From Sipunculus nudus (lineage: Eukaryota > Annelida > Sipuncula > Golfingiida > Sipunculidae): 64,000 bases of DNA. Position 1 is the stretch's first letter; the number at the start of each line of letters is the position of its first letter. The translations under genes were made by a program, and so were the position numbers. The DNA lies in the NCBI GenBank assembly GCA_026874595.1, contig CM049311.1, positions 50,409,676-50,473,675 on the forward strand, in the 5' to 3' direction. Under the pieces are notes generated by a model. That model did not search any database. It was not told the origin of the DNA and saw only the letters and a list, made by a program, of their open reading frames with translations. This document shows, one piece after another, positions 30,400 to 44,212 of the stretch.

Positions 30400-33300
30400 T
30401 CTTTTAAGTATTTACAAGTATTTTCACCATCTTTTGATTTTATGCTTCTTCTTTGCTGAGTAACAGTGAACGTCCGTCTGACTGATGAGGTCCTTTCTGA
30501 GAACATGCTGACATGTCATCATTTTCTGATCTTGCATTTCTCACAATTATATTCAATATAAGAGAACATCACAATTACATTTGGTAAAAAAATAACCCTC
30601 CTCCCCTGTCACTTACATATCAAGCCTCGATCTTGAATTTGATCAAAGAAATATGTGTTTATAGTCAAAGAATATAAAAAGAATTATAAATTGGAACTTC
30701 TGTTGAATTCATTTAGCTGGTGCAGATACCTGCTGACACTACTGTAACATTGATTCAAGTGGAGTCCTTGGAATGCATGGATGTGAAGCACATGCTTCAA
30801 TGAAGACTAAACACTGTGAATTAACTTTCAAAGTTGTGTTGGCAAAAAGCACTGAAAAAGATTACTGAATGTATCATCTATCTTATATTTCTGTTGTTTC
30901 TGTGTGTGTTTAAAATATGTAGATGAGGTATAAGTACAGTATATTATATATATTCACTCAGTTTTTGTTTTTACATGTGACTGTCCCCTGTGCAGAATAG
31001 TGCAACTGTTAGCTAGAGAAAAGGCTCTGACAGTTGGACCCATCATCCTGATGTTTTGTGTTGATAAACTGATGTTTATGACTCAGTGCTAGAGGGTTGC
31101 CATGGTGACAAGCCGGCACATCACCTGTTGGTGTTAATCATTATTTGGACCTGCTCTCCAAAATGTGTTTAACAGAGCCACGATAAGATGACAGATAGCA
31201 CAATGTTACAATCCCTGCTTACTGCAGGTATCACTAAAATATCAAATCATCATCACTTTTAAACTGTACTACCCTCTTTATTTTATTTTATCTAATCAAC
31301 AGTATAATCACATAAGTTCATTTAAGAAACAAGTGATTATTCATATATATCAGGTGACATTAAAATAAAACTATTGACTCAGGGGTATTTGACAATATTT
31401 TATTGTTATAAATTCTCAATATACCATTATCTGATTCAGTAAAAACTACAATACAACTGTTGAGCTAAAATTCTTATCTAACAAAAATTAAGAAATGTTG
31501 GGAGGGACACCAGTTTTACTGATCAAGTGTTCTCCCAATTTCAACAAGAATGTCAAATTTAATATGCAACTGTCCATTCTGCCATTTCTGAGTTTTGGAG
31601 GTTTGTTGGTTTTGATTTTAATCCATGCAAATAATAATATGTTTGAATGAGGCAAACATATTCCAGTTTTTTCTAATGCAACACATTTATTTAGTAGCTT
31701 TCAGTATCAAGGATTAAATTTCGACTTTCAAGGTTTACAAGAGTTTTATATCAAGGAATGATTGATTGTCTCTTCAAAAAAGCTGATGGATGATAAATAT
31801 TTCCTGAAATCTTGTTATAGTTGTTGACGTATTTTATTTTTTTCTTTTTCAACCCAATTTAAACATAAGATCTGACCAAATACACTGAGTTTACACAATT
31901 TCTGGATTAAATTAAAACAAAGAGCACCACAAGTGTCCATAATATGACCTTTGTGTGTCTTGTGACCTCTGACCTCCTTAAATATGCTTTAATTTGCTAA
32001 AAAATATAATTCAGGGGAGAAAATCATTAATATTTATAATAAGTTTCATGAATATCCATAAGATTTTTGCTAAGTCATAAAAATACCAGCCAAGTATACA
32101 TGGTGACATATAAGTGACTGACCTCATTTAATATGCATGGATTTTGGCAGAAATTGTAATTGGGCAAAATATTATGTTGGTTAATATTTCTGTTGAGATT
32201 ATCAAAATAAATCACATTCATTGTAAGATATTGTGACGACAAAACAAAATAGCTTGGTGACCTCATTAAATATCCATGGATTTTGCTTATAAATGAACTA
32301 TAACTATCAATACACAAATGCAATTAACCACCACAAGCCTGAATATCTTTGGATGTCAAAGTATAGTAAATGTATGAATGAATAGCCATAATGACCATCA
32401 GGTAAGTAAGTACACCTGTACCTGGCCATATATAGGTTTCGCGTGACATCACTGGGCTGTGTTTTCTTATACACACCTGTTGTGTACTGATCAGAACTGG
32501 AATCCAACAATGGGGCCTTACTGTTTACAAGACTACTGGAAACATTTCAGCTGTGTTTCACAGGGTCTGCATGGACAGAACAGCTCTGGTAAACAGACAA
32601 TCTGTGCATGTGGCATAACTTGTTATAGCTACACAGCACCAACTGGCGTCACCTACTGACGTCAGCCACAGACCTCACCTAATGATGTCATCATCTGACA
32701 GCAGAGAACACAACCAAAATTAACACTGGCTTAAGTGACTACACTAAATATACTTCATATCTGTAGCAAAGAATCTGACTTATTAGCTCATGCCAGAAAT
32801 AAACAGGTTAAGCAAGAAGCTAGTATGAAAATAGGACTACAGAGATATGTGGGTGTGTGTGTGCAAGCCTATGCACATGCAGACTGCATGGCCAAGCAGA
32901 CAATTAAACCCAGTTATAAAATACAGAGCATAATGTTAACACGAGATTTCTAATCTATTCCAAAAACGAGGACCCACCTGATCTGATAAGCCTTAAAGGT
33001 TACAGATCAAGTGGTGTCCAGTTCACGAGTAAGCTAGCTCACCTGATCCAGTACCAAACCTGGTACAACTGGGGTCCCCACCTGAGTGCTTCCTTAATTT
33101 ACGATATGCATAAGAAACTCATAATCTCACTATTGACCGGTTAAATAAGCAATTCTAAACATTAAATGTTATATATGTCCAAACACAATGCTTTGCTGTA
33201 AAAAAAGTATAAAACCTTACCAAAAAAAAGTATAAAATTGTCTGGAAAAGTATGAAAAAGTAAAAATCAATGGCAAATAGTGCAATTTTTGTTCAGTTTC

Positions 33301-34130
33301 ACAGCATGCGATACTTCTTTAAAAGTCTCAGATATGAAAGTATATATTTAATCCATATATCCAATGATTTTGTAAAACATTGGCAAAGGTCGCATTGTTA
33401 ATAAAAACCATTGTTAATAAAATGCCACTTGAATGATCTAAATATTGAGCATGTCAGGCAAACCACCAATATTTACCACCTGAAGATGATGATTTTATAA
33501 AGTATAAAAAAGTATTATCCCCTGAAAAAGTATAAAAAAAAGTATAAAAAGAATACTTGCCTCAAAAATATGAACCGTTGAAAAACATCTGAAATCATGA
33601 AATTTTAACCCCAGCCAACCATATTATAAAAATGATAAATACGTCTTTAAACTATATAATTAAAACCATCATATTCAGCCTGATAACTTATATTGCAGCA
33701 ACAACAAATTAGTTATGACATATCAGATTCAAATGTAAAGCTTGGAAATTTTAACTTGAGAAGACTTGCATTGGTCTTACTGTACCCCTGCAGTTCCTTA
33801 TCAGTTATAAACTGCCAGCAACTTTTCTATTCTTATGGCATTAGCTGGACATAGAATCGTTACTTTTTTAAACACACGGGTAGAATTCACTAATTACAGC
33901 CTGTTTTCTGAGATTCTGGATCAGTTGTCTTCTGACCCTGCAGGGGTTTATGGAGGAAAATATGTGAAAGTTGCAAAGTAAATTTATGTCAACAAAAGCA
34001 AGATTTAGAATAAAAAATTTAATAATTTCATTGTGAAGTATGTCATTTGAACAATAAAATAGCCAAAATGTTAAAACAAGGTTCTGGGTCTAGGATGTGT
34101 TTGGGCTTATGTTACTTTAATAAACCTGCT
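30400..34130. other. intergenic or intronic AT-rich DNA
   Basis: No supportable gene or element. Short runs of AAAAGTATAAAA recur near 33200-33560. Confidence 0.35.
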
Positions 34131-34137
34131 GTGACTT

Positions 34138-34224
34138 ACCTGTGTATTTCTTAAAGATATCCCCTGCACACCTCTCAATTTGCTTTTCATATCAACAAAG
34201 AACACCACCATTTTTAAACGAATC
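34138..34224 (-). other. exon-like open frame, minus strand
   Basis: On the minus strand ATCCTCAG precedes a short frame with ATG (MVVFFVDMKSKLRGVQGIS, ending NTQ) and a near-perfect donor CAG|GTAAGT at 34138. Only 24 codons follow the ATG and no partner exon was found. Unassigned. Confidence 0.2.
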
Positions 34225-34245
34225 TGAGGATTTGTTTTAATTTAG

Positions 34246-34440
34246 CCAACCAGATCGGGACACCCCTGTCTGTCCACCAGTGCAGACTGGTCAAGCAAAC
34301 AGCTGATCCGAGCCCCTTTATACTCTGGACAACACAGATCAGCTGTTGAACACAAGGTCATCCTGAGGGCCCCACAAACAAAGGATATCTCCCTGCCCAT
34401 CTCACTCCTTGCCCTGATACCATCTTTACTGCTTATCATG
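34246..34440 (+). other. exon-like open frame with a hydrophobic segment
   Basis: Starts after TTTTAATTTAG and ends at CAAG|GTATATCC; one frame is open for about 65 codons and ends with a hydrophobic run, ISLPISLLALIPSLLLIMA. GC content is above the surroundings. It has no ATG at its start and no recognised homologue. Could be an internal exon with a membrane segment, or chance. Confidence 0.25.
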
Positions 34441-35319
34441 GCACACTTACATCAAGGTATATCCTTTGATTTATACGATAATTGTTTTTACACAGTTTTA
34501 AGATATTTTCATTTATTTGAGGGTTTTTTCACCATTCAGGTGAATCAGCGGGAGATATAGCCTCCCTGATCTATTTTTAGCAGGAGAGCCTACCATCTGT
34601 ATGCAAATTGCTTCCTGCTAATTGGTCGAAAGACCTATGATAATGCATACATTTGAGGTCCCCAGGGCAGGGTGTTACATAATCCCCAGCTCTCTGCACA
34701 TATGACCAGCTGTTAGACCACCAGTGATATTTATACACTGAAGCCATACACCAGGGGGCTGGCTGCCTCAAATGACAAAGAAATAACAGTTTATTCAAGG
34801 AAGCCTCTGTAACAACAGTCCTGGCCTGGTTACATAATTACCTTCAGATATTTGACTAATGTAAGTTAGTAGGTTCAGGCTGGAACAAGGCAGTATAAAG
34901 TAACAGGGACGCACAGAAATGGATTAATCTTTCAGGATTTTGATAAGTATTTACAAGACTACAGATCAGTGTGATGTATGTAAAGGTATTTTAAGAAATA
35001 TCAGGGATTTATATATTACATGTATTACATCAGTTAATATTTTACATGATTTCTAACAGACAAATACATCAATAAAATAAAAGGGTTCTTCCCCCTTTTG
35101 GTAGGTGTCAATGATGGAAAGTTTTGGATGAAAGTTTGGCTTTAAATGTATTCAAAAGCTTTTTAACAGAGTGGGTCCTGTGAACTTGACTTTATGACCT
35201 ATAAATCAACTGTTTCCTACATTCTATTATGTATGCACTTCATATGAGAGAAATCAGGCAATTAGTTATTGAATTATATTGGTCATACTTTTTTTTTGGC
35301 TGTCATGAGAATATTTAAC

Positions 35320-35910
35320 TGAGCAAAAATGGCAAAAAGGCTATAGGTGGTGCTACCAGCCTTCCAAACAGGACATTGAAGACAAAGATATCCAAGCTCT
35401 TCTATCAACTTTCCTTTCAGAACTTTCAACGCATTCCAACTTGATATATCTAAAGTTTTACATGATTTTCACTGACCCAATATGGACCTATTCAGAGTCA
35501 AGGTCACCCTCAGCACAGGTCATTACCCCATTTTAAATCCTCTCACCAATATCTACCTGCCTGCAAATTTTAAAAAAAGAACTGTGAATTATTATTTTTT
35601 TTAGTTATCATGTGTGCATGGTTTGCTTACAGTGGCAGTATCATGACTGTACGTGCTTGGAACATATTGTCCCAGACTTCGCGGTCTGGGGATACAGAAT
35701 TAATACTGGGAAATATATAAGAATTTTATATAATATTTGCCCTGATGACCTCCACATGCTGCACAAGTTTGGGGGTGCCACCTTCAATTTCTGATTTGTT
35801 TTTAATTTATAATCAGCTTTTCAATTTTGGCCTTGTGAGCTGGAAATCTCCAAAAGTATTCATCACAGGAACCTAATTTCTTCAGTGCTGATGCATATTG
35901 AGAAAAATCA
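35320..35910 (+). repeat. chimeric module: family D plus Helitron-like 302-bp unit
   Basis: 35320-35700 resembles the 63-kb modules (AGGTGGTGCTACCAG, TCAAGGTCACCCTCAG, then AACATATTGT and the stem-loop 35669-35695 ending GGGGATACA). 35750-35900 matches the 302-bp unit at 4290-4740 (CATGCTGCACAAGTTTGG, TTTTCAATTTTGGCCTTGTG). Confidence 0.55.
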
Positions 35911-36099
35911 CTAAATGTGCCTACATTGAACATTAATTGTAATGGCTTGTTATTTACTCTGAATGTGCAATAGTTGGACAAGTGATATGTTTGACTTATG
36001 TTTTGGTCTAGTTGAATTTCTTTTTAATTTGCATGAAGATTGTGATTAAAATCACTTTTGTTCTTAACGCTATGTGCTATTTCAAGAATTTGCTGTTAT

Positions 36100-36440
36100 T
36101 TTCTGGTTTATGCTGTGTTGTGCATGTATATTTTTTCAGATTTCTACTGTGTGTGCAAATTCTGCTGTGTGTGCATGTTATTTTCTCAGGTTTCTGCTGT
36201 AGGTGTATGTCATTTTCAAATTTTTTTCTGTTTGTGTACATGTATTTTCAGATTTCTGCTGTATGTGTACATGTAATTTTCAGATTTCTTCTGTGTGTGT
36301 ACATGTAATATTTAGTTCCTGCTGTATGTGTACATATTATTTTCAGATTTCTGCTGTATGTGTTCAGGTTATTTTCATGTTTCTGCTGCATATTAATTTC
36401 TGATTACTGCTGTATGTGTACATGTTATTTTAGGTTATCT
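36100..36440 (+). repeat. 32-bp minisatellite
   Basis: About ten units of TTTCTGCTGTATGTGTACAT with a GTTATTTTCAGA tail, spaced 29-36 bp. Because many units are near 33 bp, several frames stay open and give three overlapping Cys/Phe-rich frames that are not genes. Confidence 0.8.
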
Positions 36441-39400
36441 TCAGACTGAATTTTAATACTGCAGCTGAATAAATTTGTGTGTACTGTGAAAAAAATTCTG
36501 CATTATGCATTTCATGTGACAACTGAACACATATTTAATTTGGGAGTTTGCAAAGCCTACATTTCAGTATTGCAGACTTGGAACAAAGCCAGTGACTAAA
36601 GTACAATCATGCATGGGCCTCCCACCCCATTTCATACCTACAAAATTACCAGTAACTCAAACAAGGCCAGTCTACAAACAAATCATTGACACCTTGGGTT
36701 GGCAGTACACTGTGACAGGTCTTTACCAGTTTACATAAACCTCTGCTCTGGGACAAAATGATGCTGTATAATAGTGACAATAAAGGCTCAACCACACAGA
36801 ACACCTGAACCTACTCAGCAGGTAATTAACAGTGAACACCTGAACCTACTAACCTGGTAATGAACATGTAAGCCCTGGTCCCTTTCTGTACTCAGTTTAA
36901 TTTTGATTCAATACACTAGGGTGTCAACTTAGATTATAATTTTCACTTTTCAATCTCACTTTTTTTTTAACAATACAGCCAGAACTGCTCTTAGGTCTTG
37001 ATCACCATGTGCATGTGCCAGATACAATTTATAAATCATAGATCATGGGGTATGTGAACCTGTTATTTAATTTTGTAACAAATCTATGCATAAATCATTT
37101 AGAGTACTCCTATGATTTCAGAGTACAAATCGTTCTAAGTACTCCTTAACACTGATCACTCCATATTCCATGGCTGCTTTATTTTCAATCCAATTATCTT
37201 GTAGAAACAACATAATATCCATTGGTTCAAAATTCATTCACATTTGATTAATACAGATGGCAGAAGATGTGCCTTCATCGGAAACTGTTATAAAGATGTT
37301 TGTTTCTGAGATTCCTGAATGCTGCTAGTCATGGGTATCTAATTATAGCTGCACCCATTTCATGCATCCTTCTGCAGTGGTCAGAACTAGGCATCCTGCC
37401 TGCTCTGGCAGTTCCTTCAGTGGGTCCAGCTATCTGGAGCATCGTGACCAGAAAATCTATTTTCAAGCCTGAGCTCCTGCACTAATTGACCTGCAACATT
37501 AGTTGCCAAGCCCACTCTCCACAAACCAATGCTATGACAAAGGTCAGGGCATGATGTGCCCTGCAGGGCAAGTGGTCTTATTGTTAATAAAAGCTACCGG
37601 CATCTATTTTGAGACAAATAATAGAATCCTGTCATCAGATAATCACTTAATTTGTCAGACCTATTAGAAATAACATGAAAGAGTCTGTTAAATAATAGAT
37701 GTTAAACATTAATGTTCCTGACCATTAACAGGTGTTTAACTCTAGGTTATTAGAAACGGTCTGTGTAAGTCTGTGTGTAATGTAAGCAAGTGCTATGCAT
37801 GGCTTATGTTTGCTGAAATCTCTCTCATTACTAACATATCACCTGGAAGTTCTCTGTGTCATGTCAAATCATTAAAATCATTAGCATGGTGTTGCATATA
37901 TTTCATATGGTGTCTATATTCTGGTTATGAAAAGTATTTGTTTGTTTTTTTAATGGACTAAGTATATTCATATTTTCAATTGTTGTTGATTAGTGGTTTA
38001 TGGTACATTGGCTGTTTATTGTTGATTGGTTGTTTATGGTAGGATGACCTTTTATTGCTGGTTGTTTGTTATGGTTGGTTTGGTATTTGGCTGGTTTGCA
38101 TGTAAGAAACATTGCTACAATGATTTTAATGAAATTTGATAAAGAATAAGGGTATTGTCCATTCACAATTCCTTGAAGTTTTTGAAATAATCTGGATCAT
38201 CACAATGGTTTTTAATTATGCTTTCCCATTGAGAGATGGGGCAATTAGTTTATCCCTGCAAAGGAGAGAAGTCACTAATGGGAATTATTGGATGGGTTTG
38301 TTCTAGCTAACAGAATGCACCTGTGATCAAACCATGGACCAGGTGAAGTGTGACACAATTTTGGGTGTAACAACGTCCAAAGCTTGATTAGATCCTGGAG
38401 GAGGCAGATATGTGGTCTCTGACCATTTTCTAGTATCCTGAGAATCCTTACCTCTGAGTCAAAGTACAAGTTCAGGTTCAGGACCTTTGAATTCTAGTAT
38501 GCATGAGTACCTGTATGAAAGTTGACTTGAGACTAAGTCCTAAGTACCTCATCACTGACCTGTTAACTCTCACCCAGGTTTACATCTCACTCAGGGATTT
38601 AAACTGATGTACAACTTGTCTGGAAATTAAACAATGGCACTTTATACATATGACTGAACCTAGACCTTCCGCCTCCAGGTCAGTGACATTCCCATAAACA
38701 CGGCCTGCTGATGTCAGCACAAATGAGGTGATGACCATCAGCTGCCACAGTCAAATAGAGAACCTTGGCTAAAATCTGAAACAACTCTCAGTGGGATATA
38801 AGTATATATATACTCCTAAATCACTTCAGTCAGAGTGATCAAGTTGTGACCTGTTGTGCTGACATCATACCACCCTAACATAATGTGCTGAAGCTTATCA
38901 GAACACAGGGATGACTGCATACTCTAAACACTGGGATGTCCACCAAAAAAAAAAAAACTACACACACCAACTGACCACAGATGTAGAAGAAGAAGAAAGT
39001 TTATTCTGGAAATAAAGGCCACAGGCCCATAGTTCCTACAATACAATCAACATTTATAAGTCTTATAATACAAGCAAAAATGGAGAGTTCACAGTTATGA
39101 TCAATTTAAATTTAAATTGTAAACAAACAATCAAATTAACAACAAACAAACAAAGAATAATAATAATAAGTAAATAAACATCTAACCAAGTAACATTGTA
39201 TCTTAAAACTAAGTATAGAATATGAAATGATAAAATAACCAGTTTGCAAATACATGAGAATAATAGTAATAGTAATAATAATAGTAAAAACTATTAAAAT
39301 AATAATCTATAATCAATAGACATCCTTAACTTTAATTTTACATGCTAATAAAAGGTAATTTCCAATACCAAATTCAAGCACTTGCACAACTAAAATATAT

Positions 39401-42150
39401 ACATGTACATGCAAGACATTTTATTTCTAATATGTCTCATTTTTTTTTTAATATTACTATACTTTCCTTTATTGACCTTAATATATTAACCTCTAGTCAA
39501 GCAATATACATATTCAAACCAATATATTTATATATATATACTTTCTACTGACTATTGCTGAATGGATTGAATCTGGGTAAGGGATCATTTTCCATAGATG
39601 TAGAGATCAAGGGGAACATGTTTACAACACCAAACAACAGTATACTGGAATGTTATTGTTTCCTACCAGCAGTTACATTTACATATTTTTCATTTCTTCT
39701 GTATCAATAATACAATAAATGTTACAATAAAATGGAATCTATCTAAAGTCAGATTGCTGTAACTGTGGCAAGAGAAATGCTTAATTTGGTGAGTGGTTTC
39801 TAAAGTGGTCCAAAATATTACATAAAGAAGTTTATGTGTATGATACATTCGACTCTATGGCATTTTGCGTATGAGCCATTCATTTTTATAGAATGATGAA
39901 CCTTAGTTACCTACATGTCAATAAACAGTATTAAATACAGCAGTGTGAGAGAGGTCTAAATAACTTATGATATAAGTTTAAATCATAAAGTTGGGATATC
40001 ACTGAAAAATATTTAAAAACTAATAAACTAATGCAATAAAGAATTTGAATTAACTTCATATTATTCGCAGTATGTGTGTATGGGCCTTTTGTCTTTTTAA
40101 TTGGTTGGGACCACAGGGCTGTTGACCAGGGCTGGTGATCTTATTTGGGGGTGCGGGTTGTCTGATCCATGTTAAAAGTTGTGGACGTGGGCTGGTTGAT
40201 ACTTATTTAGGGTGCTGGGAGGTAGGCCAGTAGATCCTTTTTAATGGGTGTTGTCTGGTTAATCTTAATATTTATAGGTCAGAGCTGATTGTTTTTGTAC
40301 TGTAAAATGAGCATCTGTTGTCTCTTACCTCATGCATATCAGTGTAATTTTGAAGGAAGTTTTAATCCTGTCAAGGGTGAGTTTTTTTATCTGTACATGT
40401 TTCTGTACAGTTTCTTTTTGTACCTGTGACTACTTAAATGGTTAATATACAAATGTGTTTTTTTTTCCTGACTATATATATATAATTCATAAACATTTTG
40501 GTATTAGGGTATATTTTTCATTTTTAAAAATGTTTTTCCCTTGTCCTCATTCTGTATTAAAGACTCTGACCTTGACATATATGATCTTAACTACTATAGT
40601 TGCAATACTATAAATTCTCATAAGGTGCATGCATACCAACAGTATGACAGAAGTACCATTGTCTCAGCAGTAAACCTGCACTCTGATAGTTGATTGTGAT
40701 TTAATCTTTCATGATGACTGTCAAAATTGCATGGGCTGCTTTTAACTGGATGACAACAAATTCCTGACACACCTTGGTGAAAGTTGTCTTCAGTCTAAGA
40801 AAATAAAACAAAAATCAATACCTGGGCAGGTCATAGGTATCCAAGTCTATCTGGAAAGCAAAATCTATGACTGTGTTTTGAGAGCAAGCATGGCATGCCA
40901 TTATTTGTTTAATGGTCCATTAAAAAACTCCTTGGTGAGGTGGTAACCTTTGAAATATTAGGTGAAGCCTATCTGGCTCACTTCCAAAACAAGCAGCCTG
41001 CACAGGTGACCTACTACCCAGATTCATACAAAGAAATACCTGTTAAAGTTCATAAGCAACCACAATATTTAATAACCAGGCTTGAATTTCTAAAAACTAA
41101 TATAAATAAGACCCTTTATAAATAAGGTAATTATTGAGTCTTTTTTTTGTGACAGTGTGAATTTAAATGTATTTAATTGTACAAAATAATAAGGATTACA
41201 GAATGAAGGTTAAATTTTATTCAGTAAGAAACATTTTTGTAGTTTTTTATGCTTGAGTAAATAGTCCAATATATATTTGTGAAACTGAAAAATCTAAATA
41301 TATGGTCAATGGATTAAGTTATATTTAAAAACATACACAATGACTCCTTCATTTTAATAATACAGAGCTTAATTGAAAGCATTATAATCTAGGTGGAAAC
41401 CTTTAACTAAGTTACATTTAATATAAGGACAGATTGTCCCTTTATGTTTATTCTTAAACTAATGCATATAAAATCTGAATTTATGATGTTTTGATCATGA
41501 AATTATTCTTGTCAAATAATGGTTAATGGTTCCCTCATTCAGAGTCTCCTGATGGCCAGGGAAAAATCATTAGAGGATATATATAACACATGAGTCGCTA
41601 CAAATAACTGTAAAACATAAAATTCTCATATGTATATATATTTCTCATGTTAATTTCAAAAGTATGCCATAATTAAGTAATCCAATTTTCTGTCCAGTTT
41701 AAACACATTCACTGACATGTGTCACTAAAGAGGATATTTATAGACACAAGTCCTTAGCAAGTATCCTCAAGAGGTTTATGAACTGCACAGGTATTTGGCA
41801 GAATTAGCAATGTAAAAAGAAATATATGAGCATAGCTCCAATTTAATATTAAAATGATAATCAGAAGAATAATAGTTCATCAATAGCACCTTGACCAATG
41901 TTTTGGTCGATCATGCTGATCAGCAATTGTTGCCATACCATTAATATATAACCAAACTTCACAGTCCACCAAATAATGCTCTGTGCTACCTGTGTATAAA
42001 ACATATATTGCTCAGTTAAAAAGGGTAACCTAGTCATCAATGATATGCAGAGAAAATGCACATCATAGTTTTTTTTAATTATAAATTAATTTTTATAATT
42101 CAAGTGTCTGTTTTTAACTAAAGATGTTTTAAAGGGTTTTTGTATATTCT
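36441..42150. other. AT-rich intergenic region
   Basis: No gene can be supported. Noted: an ATG-opened 23-residue frame after an acceptor-like TTAATACAG (37257), a possible non-LTR-like tail at 38990-39060 (AAGTTTATTCTGGAAATAAA, GGCCACAGGCCCATAG) followed by AAT/TAG-rich simple sequence to about 39310, and a 61-residue frame at 40940-41125 without domain or splice support. Confidence 0.3.
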
Positions 42151-42239
42151 TTTTTAGCTCAGCTGACTGAAAGTCATCTGAGCTATAGCGATCACTCTTT
42201 GTCCGTCGTCCGTCTGTCTGTCTGTCCGTCCGTTAACCA

Positions 42240-44212
42240 GGCACAAATCGTAACCGCTGGACCTAGAACCTAGTAACTTTGGATTCTGAGAGGTCCATAA
42301 AAAATCTCCTTGGAAACCAGAAATTAGGTCTCTGTTACCCATATCCTTCGAGCTATGTGGCCCCAAAGTACCCCCCAGAAAAGTCAAAAATTTCATACAA
42401 AAACTTCAATATCTCATTACCTACTTGACTGATGGTCATGATTTTTGGCATACATATTGATCATGAGATGTTACATCACTTCCTGCAGACTGGTGGCGCC
42501 ACCTGTATTTTTCGATTTTTTACGAATTTTTTTCTCTATTTTTGAGACCTTTAAAAATGTGAACATCTGTTAACAAGGCACAAATCATAAAGACTGGACT
42601 TAGTATCTTAATTCTTGACACACTGAGAGGTCCATGAAAAATCTCCTTGGAAACCAGAAATTAGGTCTCTGTTACCCATATCCTTTGAGCTATGGGGCCC
42701 CAAAGTACCCCCCAGAATAGTAAAAAATTTCATACAAAAACTTCAATATCTCAATAACTACATCACTGATGGTCTTCATTTTTGGCATATATATTGATCA
42801 TGAGATGTTCGATCAGTTCCTGCAGACTGGTGGCGCCACCTGTACTGTTTGATTTTTTTACGATTTTTTCCTCTATTTTTGAGACCTTTGAGGATGCTGT
42901 CATCTGTTAGCGTGGCACAAATCGTAACGACTGGACCTAGAATCTTCATTTTCGACACACTGAGAGACCTATGAAAAGTCTCCATGGAAACCAGAAATTA
43001 GGTCTCTGTTACCCATATCCTTCGAGCTATGGGGCCCAAAATTACCCCCCAGAATAGTCAAAAATTTCATACAAAAACTTCAATATCTCATTAACTACAT
43101 CACTGATGGTCATGATTTTCGACATACATATTGATCATGAGATGTTTCATCAGTTTGTGCAGACTGGTGGCGCCACCTGTATTTTTCAATGTTCACGAAT
43201 TGTTTTCTCCATTTTTGAGACCTTTAAGGATGTAGTTATCTGTCAACAGGGTACAAATCGTAACGACTGGACCTAGAATCTTCGTTCTTGACACACAGGG
43301 AGACCCATGATAAGTCTCCATGGAAACCTGAAATTTGGTCTCTGTTACCCATATCCTTTGAGCTATGGCACTCCAAAGTACAGATCAGAATAATGGAAAA
43401 TTTGATACAAAAGCTAAAGTATCTGAACAACTAATGCAGAGATAACCATAATTGTTTGCATGGATATTGATCATGGAGTGTTTCATAAGTTTCTGCAGAC
43501 TGGTGGCACCACCTGTATTTGTTCGTTTTTTTTTTTACGAAATTTTTCTGAATTTTTGAGACCTTTAAAGATATGAACATCTGTTAACAGGGCACAAATC
43601 ATAAAAACTGGACCAAGAATCTTTATTCTTGACACACAGGGAGACCCATGAAAAGTCTCCATGGAAACTTGAAATTAGGTCTCTGTTACCCATATTCTTT
43701 AAGTTGTATGGGTCCAAAATACCCCCCCCCCCCCCCAGAATAATGGAAAATTTGATACAAAACTGCAGTATTTCAATAACTACAACACTGATGGTCATGA
43801 TTTTTGGCATACATATTGATCATGAGCTGTTCCATCAGTTTCTGCAGACTGGGTGTGCCACCTCTATTTTTTTTTCAAATTTTCACGAATTTTTTTCTTT
43901 TTTTTGAGACCTTTAAAGATGTGGTTATCTGTCAACAGGGTACAAATCGCAACAACTGGACCTAGAATCTTCATTCTTGTCATGCAAGGAGGCCCATGAA
44001 AGGTGCCTGTGGAAACTTGAAATTAGGTCTCTGTTACCCATATCCTTCAAGCTATAGGACTCCGAAGTATCCCTCAGAATAATGGACAATTTGATACAAA
44101 AACTGAAGTATCTGAACAACTAATGCAGAGATCACCATGATTTTTTGCATGGATATTGACCATTAAGTGTTTTTATTAGTTTCTGCAGACTTGTGGAGCC
44201 ACCTTTATTTTT
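42240..44212 (+). repeat. six 340-bp tandem modules
   Basis: Palindrome or degenerate form at 42492, 42829, 43166, 43502, 43851 and 44192, spacing 335-349 bp. Each unit has GACTGGACCTAGAATCTT, TTAGGTCTCTGTTACCCATA, a run of Cs before AGAAT and CTGCAGACTGGTGGCGCCAC. The Cs vary from 3 to about 13. Frames of 64-92 residues here, mostly minus strand, are repeat shadows. Confidence 0.8.

Noticed and set aside
36012-36403. 98-, 72- and 66-residue Cys/Phe-rich frames, membrane-like
   Set aside because: All three are readings of one minisatellite in different phases.
42154-44119. Several minus-strand frames of 64-81 residues that resemble each other
   Set aside because: They are the same position of the 340-bp repeat unit read in each copy; not a gene family.
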